A stretch of 64,000 bases of DNA from Epiperipatus broadwayi (GCA_028023455.1 JAQFVV010012423.1:9895158-9959157); one strand, 5' to 3'. Positions 1-10,451 are shown, counted from the stretch's first letter. The notes: a model not told the origin generated them from the letters alone. Numbers and translations are program-made.

Positions 1-156
1 TTTGATTTTGATTTTAATAAAGTTAAGATTTTATGTATTGAAAGAAATAATGATAAACATAAAATTAAAGAAGCTATGTTAATAAGAAATGGAAAGCAGC
101 ATTTGATAAATAGCCAAGCTGCTAATATAAAAATTAATGAATTGTGGGAAAGTTGA
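1..156 (+). pseudogene. 3' end of a Penelope-like GIY-YIG endonuclease ORF (partial)
   Basis: An open frame runs from base 1 for 51 codons to a TGA at 154-156. The peptide contains the stretch KIKEAMLIRN followed by INELWES. A near copy (KIKEAMLIYK ... IELWES) occurs at 7180-7323 and, inverted, at 7036-7160. The pattern of a short valine/isoleucine strand, a basic run, then 'KEA..I' and a hydrophobic tail is typical of the C-terminal part of the GIY-YIG nuclease domain that follows the reverse transcriptase in Penelope-like elements. The upstream part lies outside the window, so whether the element is complete is unknown. The downstream DNA (157-330) resembles the 3' flank of the 7.3-kb copy only weakly. 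The family call is inferred from motif shape and from the three related loci; no search was possible. Confidence 0.55.
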
Positions 157-371
157 TGTATGGTGTAATTGTTTTTGTAGACATTTATAATGGTTTTTTG
201 TAACTGAATTTGAATATAGTTGATAATGACTACTTAGATAGTTGAAAGTACTTCTATTAAATTATAGTAGATATTTGTTTTTATAATATTATTTACTGTA
301 TTAATTATTGTATTGTTTTTCGAAGAATTATATATATTTGTTTATAATTGGAATATAGATATTGATTACTA

Positions 372-373
<2 letters not shown>
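157..373. other. AT-rich 3' flank of the PLE fragment
   Basis: No gene is seen. A segment near 228-258 (ACTACTTAGATAGTTGAAAG) weakly parallels the in-frame tail after the stop of the 7.3-kb copy, so the first part may be degraded element sequence. Confidence 0.3.

Positions 374-452
<79 letters not shown>
374..452. repeat. (TA)n microsatellite
   Basis: Almost uninterrupted TA dinucleotide run of about 78 bp. Confidence 0.97.
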
Positions 453-454
<2 letters not shown>

Positions 455-455
<1 letters not shown>

Positions 456-665
456 TCAAGTGATAAGTTAATATGTATACTCCTTATGTATGTATCATAT
501 TTAGTACAAGTACATAATTATATATAAATGCATTATAAATTATTAAGTGCTTAAAATATGAAAATAATCTTTTAAGTAAAATTTTTGCTTTTGATTGAAT
601 TTTTTTAAAAAAAATAATGTTAACCAAAACTATATCCTAAATGAACTTCACTTAATATATATGAT
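455..665. repeat. Direct repeat D1, uninterrupted copy
   Basis: Contains in order AAGTTAATATGTATACTCC, ATCATATTTAGTA, CTTAAAATATGAA and a T-run/A-run followed by AACTATAT. The same blocks recur in the same order at 720-1205, but there they are split by a foldback insertion. Probably a local tandem duplication. Confidence 0.7.
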
Positions 666-719
666 TTTCTTTTAAATCAAATTAAAGACTTATAGTTTAT
701 ATATACCACTAGATATTTC

Positions 720-1205
720 TGCAATAAGTTAATATCTATGCTCCTTAAGTATATATCATATTTAGTATATTTACAATATATGTATATACTATAGATAATA
801 TGTAATAACATAATTTTTACAATAGTAAGGAGATAATTATTAACTATTATGATAATAAATTTTTATCTAAAATTGTATTTATTACTTTGCTAAGCCAGGC
901 TTTTAAAATTGTATATCTTTGTCAAAGCAAGTGCTTTATCAAAGATATACTGTGTCAAATAACTGGCTTAATAAAATAATACATATTGTTTTAAATAAAA
1001 ATGTATTACCATAATAGTTTATAATTATCTACATACTATTGTAGAATTTATTTTATTATATATATCTATATAATAAATCATTGAGTAACTTAAAATATGA
1101 AGACATTCATTTTGTTGAAAAGTATTTGACATAATTTTTCTTTTTATTGGATTTTTTTTTTTAAAAAAAAAGTTTAACACAACTATATTGTAAACGAACT
1201 ATTTT
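720..1205. repeat. Direct repeat D1, copy interrupted by a foldback element
   Basis: The 5' part (720-770) matches 457-505. The 3' part (about 1075-1205) matches about 530-650. The ~280 bp in between is absent from the first copy and holds the inverted-repeat element at 815-1045. Confidence 0.65.
815..1045. mobile_element. Foldback/MITE-like element of ~230 bp
   Basis: The arms at about 817-900 and 962-1042 are imperfect reverse complements: ACAATAGTA on the left, TACTATTGT on the right, and AGCCAG near the loop end of both. The centre is itself a tight hairpin, with TATCTTTG opposite CAAAGATA around AAAGC and GCTTT. The whole region can fold into one long stem. No ORF is present, so it would be non-autonomous. 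It sits inside one of two copies of a direct repeat, which supports insertion. Confidence 0.6.
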
Positions 1206-3331
1206 ATTTTATATAACATCTTTCTACATATTTTCTGCACTGACTGCAATGATTTAGTATATGTTTATGCAAAAATAAAATCTAAAAATACTATTTCCCT
1301 ATTACAACACATTTCATTGATATAAATACATTCTGCAAAATATACAAGTATGTGTAAGAAAATGTTTTGTATAAATAATTAATTTTTTATTAACATGTAT
1401 ATATATTTAAATTAGATTTTAGAGATTTAAATTAATGATGATTAATTCAACAGTAAGGACAAAAAAATGTGTGTACAATTAAATTGTTTATTTTACTTTC
1501 TTTCAAAGTTTAAACTTTATTTTTAAAAAGATTTTGTTTTGTTCTTAAAAAAAATAGTACAATAATAACATTATTTAGCAATGGGAAGAAGAGAGAGAAA
1601 ATGAATGTATTATTTAATATATATATTAAGTCATTTATTGTAAAATATAATTTATTTTAAAAGAAAATTTTACATATTTTAATTTTAAATAATTATTTAG
1701 AACTATTTTTGAATAACAGGAACATGAATATGGGCATTTAAAAGCATTTTAGAAACAATGATTTCAAGTGGCATTTGGCGGTTTTCATAGTTATTTGTTT
1801 ATCATTGCTTAAATAGATTGACATAATTTTGTATCTAAAATTTTTAGCAATGGCATTATTCTTTTCATTCATTACTTTTGTTTAATGGACAGTTAATTTT
1901 AAGTCAAAAGATGATGGGGATAAAAGTCAATCTTTGTCCAAAGAGTCGTGGATGACTTCATAAACTATCTATTTGCTAATCAACATCTTGACAAATTATT
2001 ATCTACAAAAAATATATCAACTTGCTTCTAGAAATTTACAAAGTAAATTGTCAACCGAAAATGTGAACTTTTATTAACAGAAAACAAATCATAAGTCACT
2101 GTCAAAATATTAAGAGGTAACTTTATTTTAAATAATAATATTTACAATGCCTTAAGTAAGTTTTTTTAATTACATCAATTAGAATAAATTTTCTAATGGA
2201 TCTTCATTTCATAAAAATTACAAATTTTAAACTAGAATTATCAAAATCATAATTAGGATGAAGAAAATGATTTGATTTTATTATTTATTTTTTGCTTAAA
2301 AAATAAGTTTATTATCCAATTTGTAAAGAAAAAATATTTTTATATTTGTTATCTAAAAAAAAGATTTAATTTTTTCCCCCAAGTTTTCAAGTGATGGCCT
2401 CACAAACTCCAATTACAGAGATATACCCTGTAAAAAAAAGCGACTAATCATTGGTAGAATATGATCAGTTTTTATGTGGTATTGTAACTGAACAATAAAT
2501 GTTTCAAGGATTGTGGAACTTATACTTATCTAATTTGGATACATTTATTTCTTAGTGCAATTATTTACTTAATTATATATATTTTCTAAACTGCTTCATA
2601 ATAATATATTTGCTTTAGTTTAAGAACATTATTTGATTAAGGAATATTTGAGAAGAGTTTGCAATGGTAAAGTAGTATACATGACCTAAAAGTCCCTGTA
2701 TTAAAAACTCACTCTGCTTTATTTTGATAATCAAATTTATGGGATTTTCTGTGCAACAACATTAGATTAATCTTTAAATCGACATTTTAGATATTTGGCT
2801 TTCCAGTTTATAAAGTTTTACATTTCAACCCATAAATGTATATCAATGGTCTAATAAAATTATTATATATACCATACATCATGTAAATATTTATTAAAAT
2901 AAAAAAAATGGTATCATTATAGATGATTTATAAAAGTTCAATGGCAAATAAAACAATAATAATGATGATAATAATAAAGACCATTAAAAATCAAAAAAAC
3001 AGATTAATAAAGCAAAGATTTTGAAACGTGCGTTACACGCAACATTTTAATAATTTACAAAAAAAAAAAAAGAATTGTATGAGTTAAAACTTCATTTAAA
3101 TAAATAGTTTAAACTTGTGGAATAAGCTAGAGTGTCTAATCTCAGCTTTAACTTTTACTTAAAAATATAAAAAAAAGTATCAACTTCCGGAAGTGCTTTT
3201 TAGATAGATTTATTTTCCACACAGATTTGCAAGTCAAAGCAAAACAAGTTTAAATTTTCAATGCACAAATGTACTATATTTACTTTATAAAGTAAAAAAA
3301 AAAATTGAAAGAAAATATTTACTTAAAACAA
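1206..3331. other. AT-rich non-coding stretch
   Basis: Long A and T homopolymer runs and stops in all frames. I see no gene, RNA gene or strong repeat. Confidence 0.6.
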
Positions 3332-3400
3332 GACCAAGTGTTGTAATTCTTTCCAACGTACAGCTCTTTAACTCCATCTTTCATGTTTACGACACTTGGT
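3332..3400. other. Short inverted repeat (hairpin)
   Basis: ACCAAGTGTTGTAA at 3332-3345 faces TTACGACACTTGGT at 3387-3400, with one G-T pair and a 41-nt loop. On the minus strand it lies just downstream of the AATAAA at 3410-3415, near the presumed 3' end of the transcript. Confidence 0.5.
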
Positions 3401-3409
3401 TAAAGTGTT

Positions 3410-3415
3410 TTTATT
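3410..3415 (-). promoter_or_regulatory. Possible polyadenylation signal AATAAA
   Basis: AATAAA on the minus strand, about 145 nt downstream of the TGA of the putative last exon at 3560-3667. In DNA this AT-rich the hexamer is common by chance, so support comes only from its position. Confidence 0.25.
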
Positions 3416-3559
3416 ATAATGTATGGACTCTTAAAATTAGGTTAGAAAAAAAATACATTAGCATTTTGAATAGACGTTTTTTTTAACACACATGATAAGT
3501 ATGTGTTCGTGTTATAGTATATATATGTAATAAATAGATGACGGATAATGAACTAATCT

Positions 3560-3667
3560 TCAGTTAGGAGCTATAACAGTTGCCTGATCAAGAATATTTC
3601 CTGTCGATGTAAAATAACATATTACATCATCAAAATCTGGCTCTGCTTTGGACACGAACGATCTTGT
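3560..3667 (-). CDS. Putative last coding exon of an unidentified host gene
   Basis: The minus strand has an open stretch of 35 codons ending in TGA (3560-3562). Its peptide includes KAEPDFDDVICYF and ends GNILDQATVIAPN. The segment is clearly richer in G+C than its surroundings and has balanced amino acids (D, E, P, C, G), unlike the K/N/I/F-rich chance ORFs nearby. An in-frame stop lies directly upstream (3668-3670), so an intron must end inside this span; the AG after GTGTCCAA (junction near 3644/3645) is the best acceptor I can see, and it is weak. I do not recognise the protein. It shares strand with the candidate exons at 29675-30135 and 49302-49419 and could be the end of the same gene. 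A gene fragment or pseudogene is the main alternative. Confidence 0.45.
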   Translation of the reverse strand, partial: TRSFVSKAEPDFDDVICYFTSTGNILDQATVIAPN

Positions 3668-3670
3668 TTA

Positions 3671-5002
3671 CCTTATTTTTAATGTAGAATGTGATTATCA
3701 TGAACCTTTCATGCCATCAGTCATTTTTCTACAGTAACTGAAACAACAGGGTTGTATGTCTATGTAACCACATATTTATTCTTCAAGTACACACACAGCA
3801 ATTTTGATTCCAATTTTTTTGTCCAAAGCCTCAATATTGGGAAAACAATACTGGAGATTATCTTAGGTTTATAGGAATCTTTAGTTGAAATCTTTGCATG
3901 AGGTAGTACAATGATTAATAAATTACGTTGAAACTGGATTAGGGGAGGAGTTTCAAATCAGCAAACATTATCTTTTTAAGACAGCTGTATTTAGGAATGT
4001 TTCTATTTGTTGTAGAAGTGAAATGAAAATTTATCATGCCAAATGAATCAATATTTAAAATAACACCAATATTTTGTAAAATCTGCAATGTTAATGATGG
4101 TAATATAAAGGCAGCAATAGTAATAAGAGTAAATATTCTAATTTTTTAAAACTAGAGACATGTAATGTGGGAGCTTGCTTTAATGTAAACTTATGAATAA
4201 CTGAACAGAATATAGCATATGGAGCTGAGGAGATGTCAAGATTTAAATTACTAAAGCATGAAATTAATTTTCTAGAGAAAGGAAGTTTAATTGAACAAGT
4301 AGATGGCTATAAATTTATTTGAAAGAACAGATCAGGTGATTGAAAGAAAACATTAAATTTATTATGAGATCTAATTTGGAATCTTAATATTCATGACAGT
4401 TCATGGTATTAAAACTTGGTTTTCACATTTTATTTTATCACTGGTTATGCCCCAATATTAAATAAAATTCAGTGGAAGAAGGCTTTAATTTCTTGCTAGT
4501 GAAACAATAAACATTAGGTCAAAGTTATTGGAAATAATGATAGTAGTACCATAAACTGTTATTGAATTGGCTACTGTTATCAAATGAAATTTTACATAAT
4601 ACATGTATTGACTATCATGAAAAAAAATTACAAAAAAATATTATATAACAAGTTCTGGTCTTCATGCTTAAAATAATGGCATTTAATAAATTAAATTATA
4701 TTTTCTAGTCTAATACAAGAAAATCTATAGTACACAAGTAATTAAAAATTACTTCCTACTATAATCATATTCATAAAGACTTTGATATTTATTTGCTAGA
4801 AAAATCTTTGTGTTAATTTACAGCAACTCTTATTTCTAAAACTGATAATTTGCATTATAATGTTACTCAACATAAATTTTTTGTGTTCACTAAAAGAATT
4901 TTGCCTGGTTCTTTGATTATTAAATAACTTAAATGAAAGGAAATATGAGACATTTTTTACTTGGGCAGATAATAAATGCTAATAAAAGTAAATCATTGTC
5001 AA
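3671..5002. other. Non-coding, nothing recognised
   Basis: AT-rich. At about 3735 (minus) there is a good acceptor-like CTGTTGTTTCAG followed by only about ten open codons, too little to call. A slightly GC-richer patch at 3930-3975 has no recognisable content. Confidence 0.5.
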
Positions 5003-5073
5003 GCATTGGTGGTCTAGTGGTTAGCATAGCTGCCTTCCAAGCAGCTGGCTGAGGTTCCCTTCCCAGTTAATGC
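5003..5073 (+). tRNA. tRNA-Gly(TCC)-like gene, probably a pseudogene
   Basis: A 71-nt tRNA-shaped sequence. The acceptor strands GCATTGG and TTAATGC pair throughout, counting two G-U pairs. The D-arm region GGTCTAGTGGTTAGC is that of a eukaryotic tRNA-Gly. The anticodon stem GCTGC/GCAGC is perfect around the loop CTTCCAA with anticodon TCC. The T-arm is damaged: the conserved GGTTCGA is GGTTCCC and the T stem has two mismatches. No T-run terminator follows closely. A decayed tRNA copy or the head of a tRNA-derived SINE fits better than a working gene. Confidence 0.75.
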
Positions 5074-5395
5074 TTTGACATATGGAAAAAAAAAAGTAAA
5101 GCATTAAAAATATGCTGGGAAAAGAAAAGATTAAAAATAAGTATTTAATAAAAATTTATAGATTAGGATTAATGATTTTAAATATTTCATAGGTTAAATA
5201 ATTGATGAAAATAAACTTTTAATAAATATAGAAAGCTATTCTGATTACATTAAAATTATATCTAAGAGAATCATTTGTTAAATCTTTTGTATGAAATGTA
5301 GCTTTGTATGAATGAAAAATATGACAAATTCGAAAGAATGGAAAGAAATTGAATTTGGAGAAAAATGTAAGTTGGAAAAGTAAGATTAGCGCACT

Positions 5396-6245
5396 TATAC
5401 TTCAAACGACAAAGAAACGTCTTTTGAACAATTCACTCCTTGGTGAATTTTTCCATAAGTATTATATGTTAAAATGCATGTAAAATGGCATACTTTATTA
5501 TAATAAAAAAAATTTCTAGAACAAAGTGCAAAAAAGCACAAAATTCAAAATTCCTACTTTAACAATAGATATAAGCCCCACCCTGACATGATTAGCCATT
5601 ATGGCTGCCAAGGCTGTAAATCATTTGGTTAATGATGCAAAAACATGTTTATTTGTGAATTTATTATGGTTTTAGATATTTTTTAAAAAATAATTTACAC
5701 TATATTTATTAGATATCAACAAATATAAATTATTAATAACTTATTTTGACTTGAAATAGTTTATTTTCAAAAATATAATATTATATTAGCAGCTAATGTA
5801 AATATGGCCTGAAGCAAATTTTGAAACTTGCTATGACGTAAACAATCTACTTATATTTACAAGGAATAAAATAATCACAATTTTGCAATAAATATTTAAA
5901 AATTTTAAACTTTTAAAACATAATTTGTTAGATATTAGAGAAATAAATAATTGTTCATTTAAGTTTTTAAAAATATTCAGAAACAAAGAAGATTTTGTTG
6001 ATTTTATAAACTGAAAATAATCTTTCTAAAAACAATGACATATAACGTCTTTGTTTTGATTAGGTCTCATTTTTTTAATACTTACAAAAACAAAATGTGA
6101 ACATTTAAAATTTATTTCAGTAGTAAATAAGAATATCTATCAAAGGAAGTCAAATTTGTTATTTTCTGATAAGTAATAATCATTTTATCATATGGTTTAT
6201 GTTGACATGTGAAACAAAGAAAAATGTCAGAGATAGTGAAATTTG
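5396..6245 (+). repeat. Dispersed repeat R1, copy 1 (~850 bp)
   Basis: Closely matches 56763-57840 in the same orientation over its full length. Shared landmarks are TTTTTCCATAAGTATTATAT, GCAGCTAATGTAAATATGG and AGAATATCTATCAAAGGAAG. No terminal inverted repeats or poly-A tail are obvious. On the minus strand, 5550-5610 and the matching part of copy 2 both stay open and read alike (MANHVRVGLISIV against MADYIRMGLMSIV), possibly a coding relic. Likely a mobile element or a segmental duplicate of unknown class. Confidence 0.85.
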
Positions 6246-6919
6246 GTAGGGTTAAAGGTGATCATGTGATCCTTTGTTGGTTTAATTGTAAAAGTGTTGA
6301 TAAAACAATATTATTTTTCTGAAAAAAATATAAAGAGGAATTACACTGGGAATGTATGTAAAAACAGGGGAATTAGGGAAAATATATTGAAAGATAATAT
6401 CAAAGATATTATAAAAAAAAACAAGAGAAAAAAAGTTAATTGAACTTAAAAAAAAAAATAGATATGTGTTTGGGGAAAAAAGAGAAATAGAGAGAAAGAT
6501 TTAAATAATGTAATATGGTTTAATATGCAGGGAAGTATTAGCAAATAAAGATGTGCGTGAATTGAACCATTAGTTTACAATTTTGATTTTATGATGGAGT
6601 TTAGTATTATACCTTATTTGTCTATTTTGGACATTTATCTATATAAATCGATTTTTTTATATGTAAGGTAATTTAATTCTTTGCATATTACATTGCTAAG
6701 GTAATCATATAATAATTTTACATTCATGCTATTTTATCAAGCAGTGACATTTAAATGTGATTAATTATATTTAGACTTTTAGGTCATTTCCTAGTGACTA
6801 TATATATTATGGATGTACCTAAATTTTTAAGCTATTCTATTTTACCAACATTGTTATCAATAAGTTTGTTGAGTGGTTTAGATAATATAAGGTTTTGATG
6901 TACCACTGACTTAGTCTTA
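6246..6919. other. AT-rich spacer
   Basis: Purine-rich A-runs at 6380-6510, otherwise featureless. No gene is seen. Confidence 0.5.
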
Positions 6920-7035
6920 TATATATATATAACTGAATATTTGTAAATACAGTAACTAAATAATTAAAAAAAATTATCCACTTAGGAGCACTTTCGATTA
7001 TTCCAGTAATCTGTGTCAACTAAAGCTTTGAAATG

Positions 7036-7160
7036 CTAACTTTCCCATAATTCCATGATCTTAACAATTGCTGCTTGTCTGTTAATTAAGTCATGTTTAT
7101 ATTTGTATATTAGCATAGCTTCCTTTATTTTTCTTTTATTATTATTTTTTTCAATTTGCA
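7036..7160 (-). pseudogene. PLE GIY-YIG C-terminal fragment, left arm
   Basis: Reading leftwards, the frame gives KRKIKEAMLIYKYK ... IMELWES and a TAG at 7036-7038. After the stop the frame continues HFKALVDTDYW and ends in TAA near 6984. The same internal TAG exists in the right arm, so both arms descend from one mutated template. It is too short to encode an active nuclease. Confidence 0.6.
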
Positions 7161-7179
7161 ATATTTTTACACAGTTAAA

Positions 7180-7323
7180 ATTGAAGTCAAAATCATATTG
7201 CAAATTGAAAATAATAATAATAAAAGAAAAATAAAGGAAGCTATGTTAATATACAAATATAAACATGACTTAATTAACAGGCAAGCAGCAAATGTTAAGA
7301 TCATTGAATTATGGGAAAGTTAG
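7180..7323 (+). pseudogene. PLE GIY-YIG C-terminal fragment, right arm
   Basis: Open from about 7150 to the TAG at 7321-7323. The peptide runs IEVKIILQIENNNN, KRKIKEAMLIYKYK, then IIELWES. It aligns with the fragment at 1-156 (VKILCIERNND, KIKEAMLIRN, INELWES). After the TAG the same frame continues HFKALVDTDYWDNRKCS to a TAA at 7375, which suggests a premature stop in the source element. The GIY-YIG assignment is inference from motif pattern. Confidence 0.6.
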
Positions 7324-7483
7324 CATTTCAAAGCTTTAGTTGACACAGATTACTGGGATAATCGAAAGTGCTCCTAAGTAGATAAAAATTTTTAATTATT
7401 TACTTACTGTATTTACAAATATTCAGTTATATAATTACATATATTGCTTTAAAAAATACAGACATCAAATAATATTATATATA

Positions 7484-7560
7484 TTGTAACCAGTTGGGTT
7501 GCATGGTACACAGCAACATAGTTGGGTGAGTGAATATATATATATATATATATATATATG
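7484..7560. repeat. TTGTAACC junction and (TA)n tract flanking the array
   Basis: ATATATTGTAACCAGTTGGG at about 7484-7503 is followed by a unique segment and a TA run at 7533-7559. The first monomer of the hammerhead array starts exactly where the TA run ends. The (TA)n-TTGTAACC join recurs at 40240, 50105 and 50147 and, with small changes or inverted, at 56420 and 60024. Confidence 0.8.
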
Positions 7561-7652
7561 TCCACAGATGGCGTCCTACCAAAAACACCTATCAAGCGTA
7601 TTTTCGTTTACATAAACGTCAGAGTAGTTAGTATTCACTATCTCTAACTATA

Positions 7653-7710
7653 ATTCCACTTTCAGATCATGATTTCAAGCTATTTGCTATCGTCAGTGAA
7701 AGACAGGAAT
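7653..7710 (-). ncRNA. Type I hammerhead ribozyme, direct monomer 1
   Basis: Read on the minus strand: distal stem I ATTCC/GGAAT, proximal stem I CTTTCA/TGAAAG, core CTGACGA, stem II AGC-AAATA-GCT with a T-T pair at its base, GAAA, a 3-bp stem III ATC-AT-GAT, then C at the cleavage position (UH rule, H=C). All invariant core bases are present. It is an intact motif, so self-cleavage of a transcript is expected; activity is inferred. Confidence 0.88.
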
Positions 7711-8060
7711 AAAGAAACTAGATCTAAATACAAACTCTGAGCGTTTATGAAACAATTTCTATTCAGCTTGCAAGCGTGAATTTTTTAGACACGTAATGTC
7801 TTCAAACTCAGCATAGCAAACCAGATAGCTATATGGGTCTGATCTCAGTTCAGCATCACCACATAGTAGAAGCCTCTGCAATCTATATCATTGCAAGAAA
7901 GACCTCAAAGGTACATTTATGATAAACAAAAATGCAAGTTAAAAAACTTGCTAACGCTTGTATTTATGTCCACAGATGGCGTCCTACCAAAAACACCTAT
8001 CAAGCGTATTTTCGTTTACATAAACGTCAGAGTAGTTAGTATTCACTATCTCTAACTATA

Positions 8061-8118
8061 ATTCCACTTTCAGATCATGATTTCAAGCTATTTGCTATCG
8101 TCAGTGAAAGACAGGAAT
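8061..8118 (-). ncRNA. Type I hammerhead ribozyme, direct monomer 2
   Basis: Same sequence and fold as the motif at 7653-7710, one 408-bp period on. Confidence 0.88.
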
Positions 8119-8468
8119 AAAGAAACTAGATCTAAATACAAACTCTGAGCGTTTATGAAACAATTTCTATTCAGCTTGCAAGCGTGAATTTTTTAGACAC
8201 GTAATGTCTTCAAACTCAGCATAGCAAACCAGATAGCTATATGGGTCTGATCTCAGTTCAGCATCACCACATAGTAGAAGCCTCTGCAATCTATATCATT
8301 GCAAGAAAGACCTCAAAGGTACATTTATGATAAACAAAAATGCAAGTTAAAAAACTTGCTAACGCTTGTATTTATGTCCACAGATGGCGTCCTACCAAAA
8401 ACACCTATCAAGCGTATTTTCGTTTACATAAACGTCAGAGTAGTTAGTATTCACTATCTCTAACTATA

Positions 8469-8526
8469 ATTCCACTTTCAGATCATGATTTCAAGCTATT
8501 TGCTATCGTCAGTGAAAGACAGGAAT
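8469..8526 (-). ncRNA. Type I hammerhead ribozyme, direct monomer 3
   Basis: Identical core and stems to the first copy. Confidence 0.88.
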
Positions 8527-8876
8527 AAAGAAACTAGATCTAAATACAAACTCTGAGCGTTTATGAAACAATTTCTATTCAGCTTGCAAGCGTGAATTTT
8601 TTAGACACGTAATGTCTTCAAACTCAGCATAGCAAACCAGATAGCTATATGGGTCTGATCTCAGTTCAGCATCACCACATAGTAGAAGCCTCTGCAATCT
8701 ATATCATTGCAAGAAAGACCTCAAAGGTACATTTATGATAAACAAAAATGCAAGTTAAAAAACTTGCTAACGCTTGTATTTATGTCCACAGATGGCGTCC
8801 TACCAAAAACACCTATCAAGCGTATTTTCGTTTACATAAACGTCAGAGTAGTTAGTATTCACTATCTCTAACTATA

Positions 8877-8934
8877 ATTCCACTTTCAGATCATGATTTC
8901 AAGCTATTTGCTATCGTCAGTGAAAGACAGGAAT
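8877..8934 (-). ncRNA. Type I hammerhead ribozyme, direct monomer 4
   Basis: Last complete copy before the flip. The truncated fifth direct monomer ends before its ribozyme. Confidence 0.88.
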
Positions 8935-9190
8935 AAAGAAACTAGATCTAAATACAAACTCTGAGCGTTTATGAAACAATTTCTATTCAGCTTGCAAGCG
9001 TGAATTTTTTAGACACGTAATGTCTTCAAACTCAGCATAGCAAACCAGATAGCTATATGGGTCTGATCTCAGTTCAGCATCACCACATAGTAGAAGCCTC
9101 TGCAATCTATATCATTGCAAGAAAGACCTCAAAGGTACATTTATGATAAACAAAAATGCAAGTTAAAAAACTTGCTAACGCTTGTATTTA

Positions 9191-9280
9191 TGTCCACAGA
9201 TGGCGTCCTACCAAAAACACCTATCAAGCATATTTTCGTTTGAATACTAACTACTCTGACGTTTATGTAAACGAAAATAC
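9191..9280. other. Inversion point of the array
   Basis: The direct monomer breaks off after TATTTTCGTTT (~9241) and is joined to GAATACTAACTACTCTGACG of the reverse monomer. The arms GTATTTTCGTTT and AAACGAAAATAC face each other around a ~27-nt loop. The break falls next to a small internal palindrome of the monomer (CGTTTACATAAACG), a plausible site for strand snap-back. Confidence 0.85.
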
Positions 9281-9575
9281 GCTTGATAGGTGTTTTTGGT
9301 AGGACGCCATCTGTGGACATAAATACAAGCGTTAGCAAGTTTTTTAACTTGCATTTTTGTTTATCATAAATGTACCTTTGAGGTCTTTCTTGCAATGATA
9401 TAGATTGCAGAGGCTTCTACTATGTGGTGATGCTGAACTGAGATCAGACCCATATAGCTATCTGGTTTGCTATGCTGAGTTTGAAGACATTACGTGTCTA
9501 AAAAATTCACGCTTGCAAGCTGAATAGAAATTGTTTCATAAACGCTCAGAGTTTGTATTTAGATCTAGTTTCTTT

Positions 9576-9633
9576 ATTCCTGTCTTTCACTGACGATAGC
9601 AAATAGCTTGAAATCATGATCTGAAAGTGGAAT
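9576..9633 (+). ncRNA. Type I hammerhead ribozyme, reverse monomer 1
   Basis: Plus-strand copy. Stem I ATTCC...CTTTCA (9576-9589) pairs with TGAAAG...GGAAT (9622-9633). Core CTGACGA is 9590-9596, GAAA 9610-9613 and stem III 9613-9620. Predicted cleavage follows C9621. The 3-nt/1-nt internal loop in stem I faces the AAATA loop of stem II, where tertiary contacts form in natural hammerheads. Confidence 0.9.
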
Positions 9634-9983
9634 TATAGTTAGAGATAGTGAATACTAACTACTCTGACGTTTATGTAAACGAAAATACGCTTGATAGGTG
9701 TTTTTGGTAGGACGCCATCTGTGGACATAAATACAAGCGTTAGCAAGTTTTTTAACTTGCATTTTTGTTTATCATAAATGTACCTTTGAGGTCTTTCTTG
9801 CAATGATATAGATTGCAGAGGCTTCTACTATGTGGTGATGCTGAACTGAGATCAGACCCATATAGCTATCTGGTTTGCTATGCTGAGTTTGAAGACATTA
9901 CGTGTCTAAAAAATTCACGCTTGCAAGCTGAATAGAAATTGTTTCATAAACGCTCAGAGTTTGTATTTAGATCTAGTTTCTTT

Positions 9984-10041
9984 ATTCCTGTCTTTCACTG
10001 ACGATAGCAAATAGCTTGAAATCATGATCTGAAAGTGGAAT
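9984..10041 (+). ncRNA. Type I hammerhead ribozyme, reverse monomer 2
   Basis: Same motif as 9576-9633, 408 bp downstream. Confidence 0.88.
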
Positions 10042-10141
10042 TATAGTTAGAGATAGTGAATACTAACTACTCTGACGTTTATGTAAACGAAAATACGCTT
10101 GATAGGTGTTTTTGGTAGGACGCCATCTGTGGACATAAATA

Positions 10142-10177
10142 CAAGCGTTAGCAAGTTAAAAAACTTGCTAACGCTTG
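10142..10177. other. Variant monomer junction: 36-bp near-perfect palindrome
   Basis: The usual reverse sequence GCAAGTTTTTTAACTTGC is replaced by GCAAGTTAAAAAACTTGC, with its right flank now a complement of its left flank (CAAGCGTTAG ... CTAACGCTTG). The loop is inverted and one flank copied, adding 2 bp to this monomer (410 bp). Confidence 0.85.
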
Positions 10178-10393
10178 TTTATCATAAATGTACCTTTGAG
10201 GTCTTTCTTGCAATGATATAGATTGCAGAGGCTTCTACTATGTGGTGATGCTGAACTGAGATCAGACCCATATAGCTATCTGGTTTGCTATGCTGAGTTT
10301 GAAGACATTACGTGTCTAAAAAATTCACGCTTGCAAGCTGAATAGAAATTGTTTCATAAACGCTCAGAGTTTGTATTTAGATCTAGTTTCTTT

Positions 10394-10451
10394 ATTCCTG
10401 TCTTTCACTGACGATAGCAAATAGCTTGAAATCATGATCTGAAAGTGGAAT
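10394..10451 (+). ncRNA. Type I hammerhead ribozyme, reverse monomer 3
   Basis: Intact motif in the 410-bp monomer that begins with the palindromic junction. Confidence 0.88.

Larger units (their letters stand above)
6920..7440. mobile_element. Head-to-head pair of Penelope-like 3' ends (foldback)
   Basis: Arms of about 240 bp at 6920-7160 and 7197-7440 are near-perfect reverse complements around a ~36-bp centre. The outermost matching block is AACTGAATATTTGTAAATAC on the left and its complement on the right. Each arm encodes the same GIY-YIG C-terminal peptide reading outwards. Two 5'-truncated copies joined head to head is the arrangement expected when reverse transcription starts from both ends (twin priming), and inverted partial copies are well known for Penelope-like elements. 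The hammerhead array starts 119 bp further on. Confidence 0.7.

Noticed and set aside
9141-9395. 84-codon ORF across the array flip, and similar ORFs at 12532-12732 and 12765-13016
   Set aside because: They are readings of the hammerhead monomer and its flanks. Their frames close or change with each junction variant and have no protein features.
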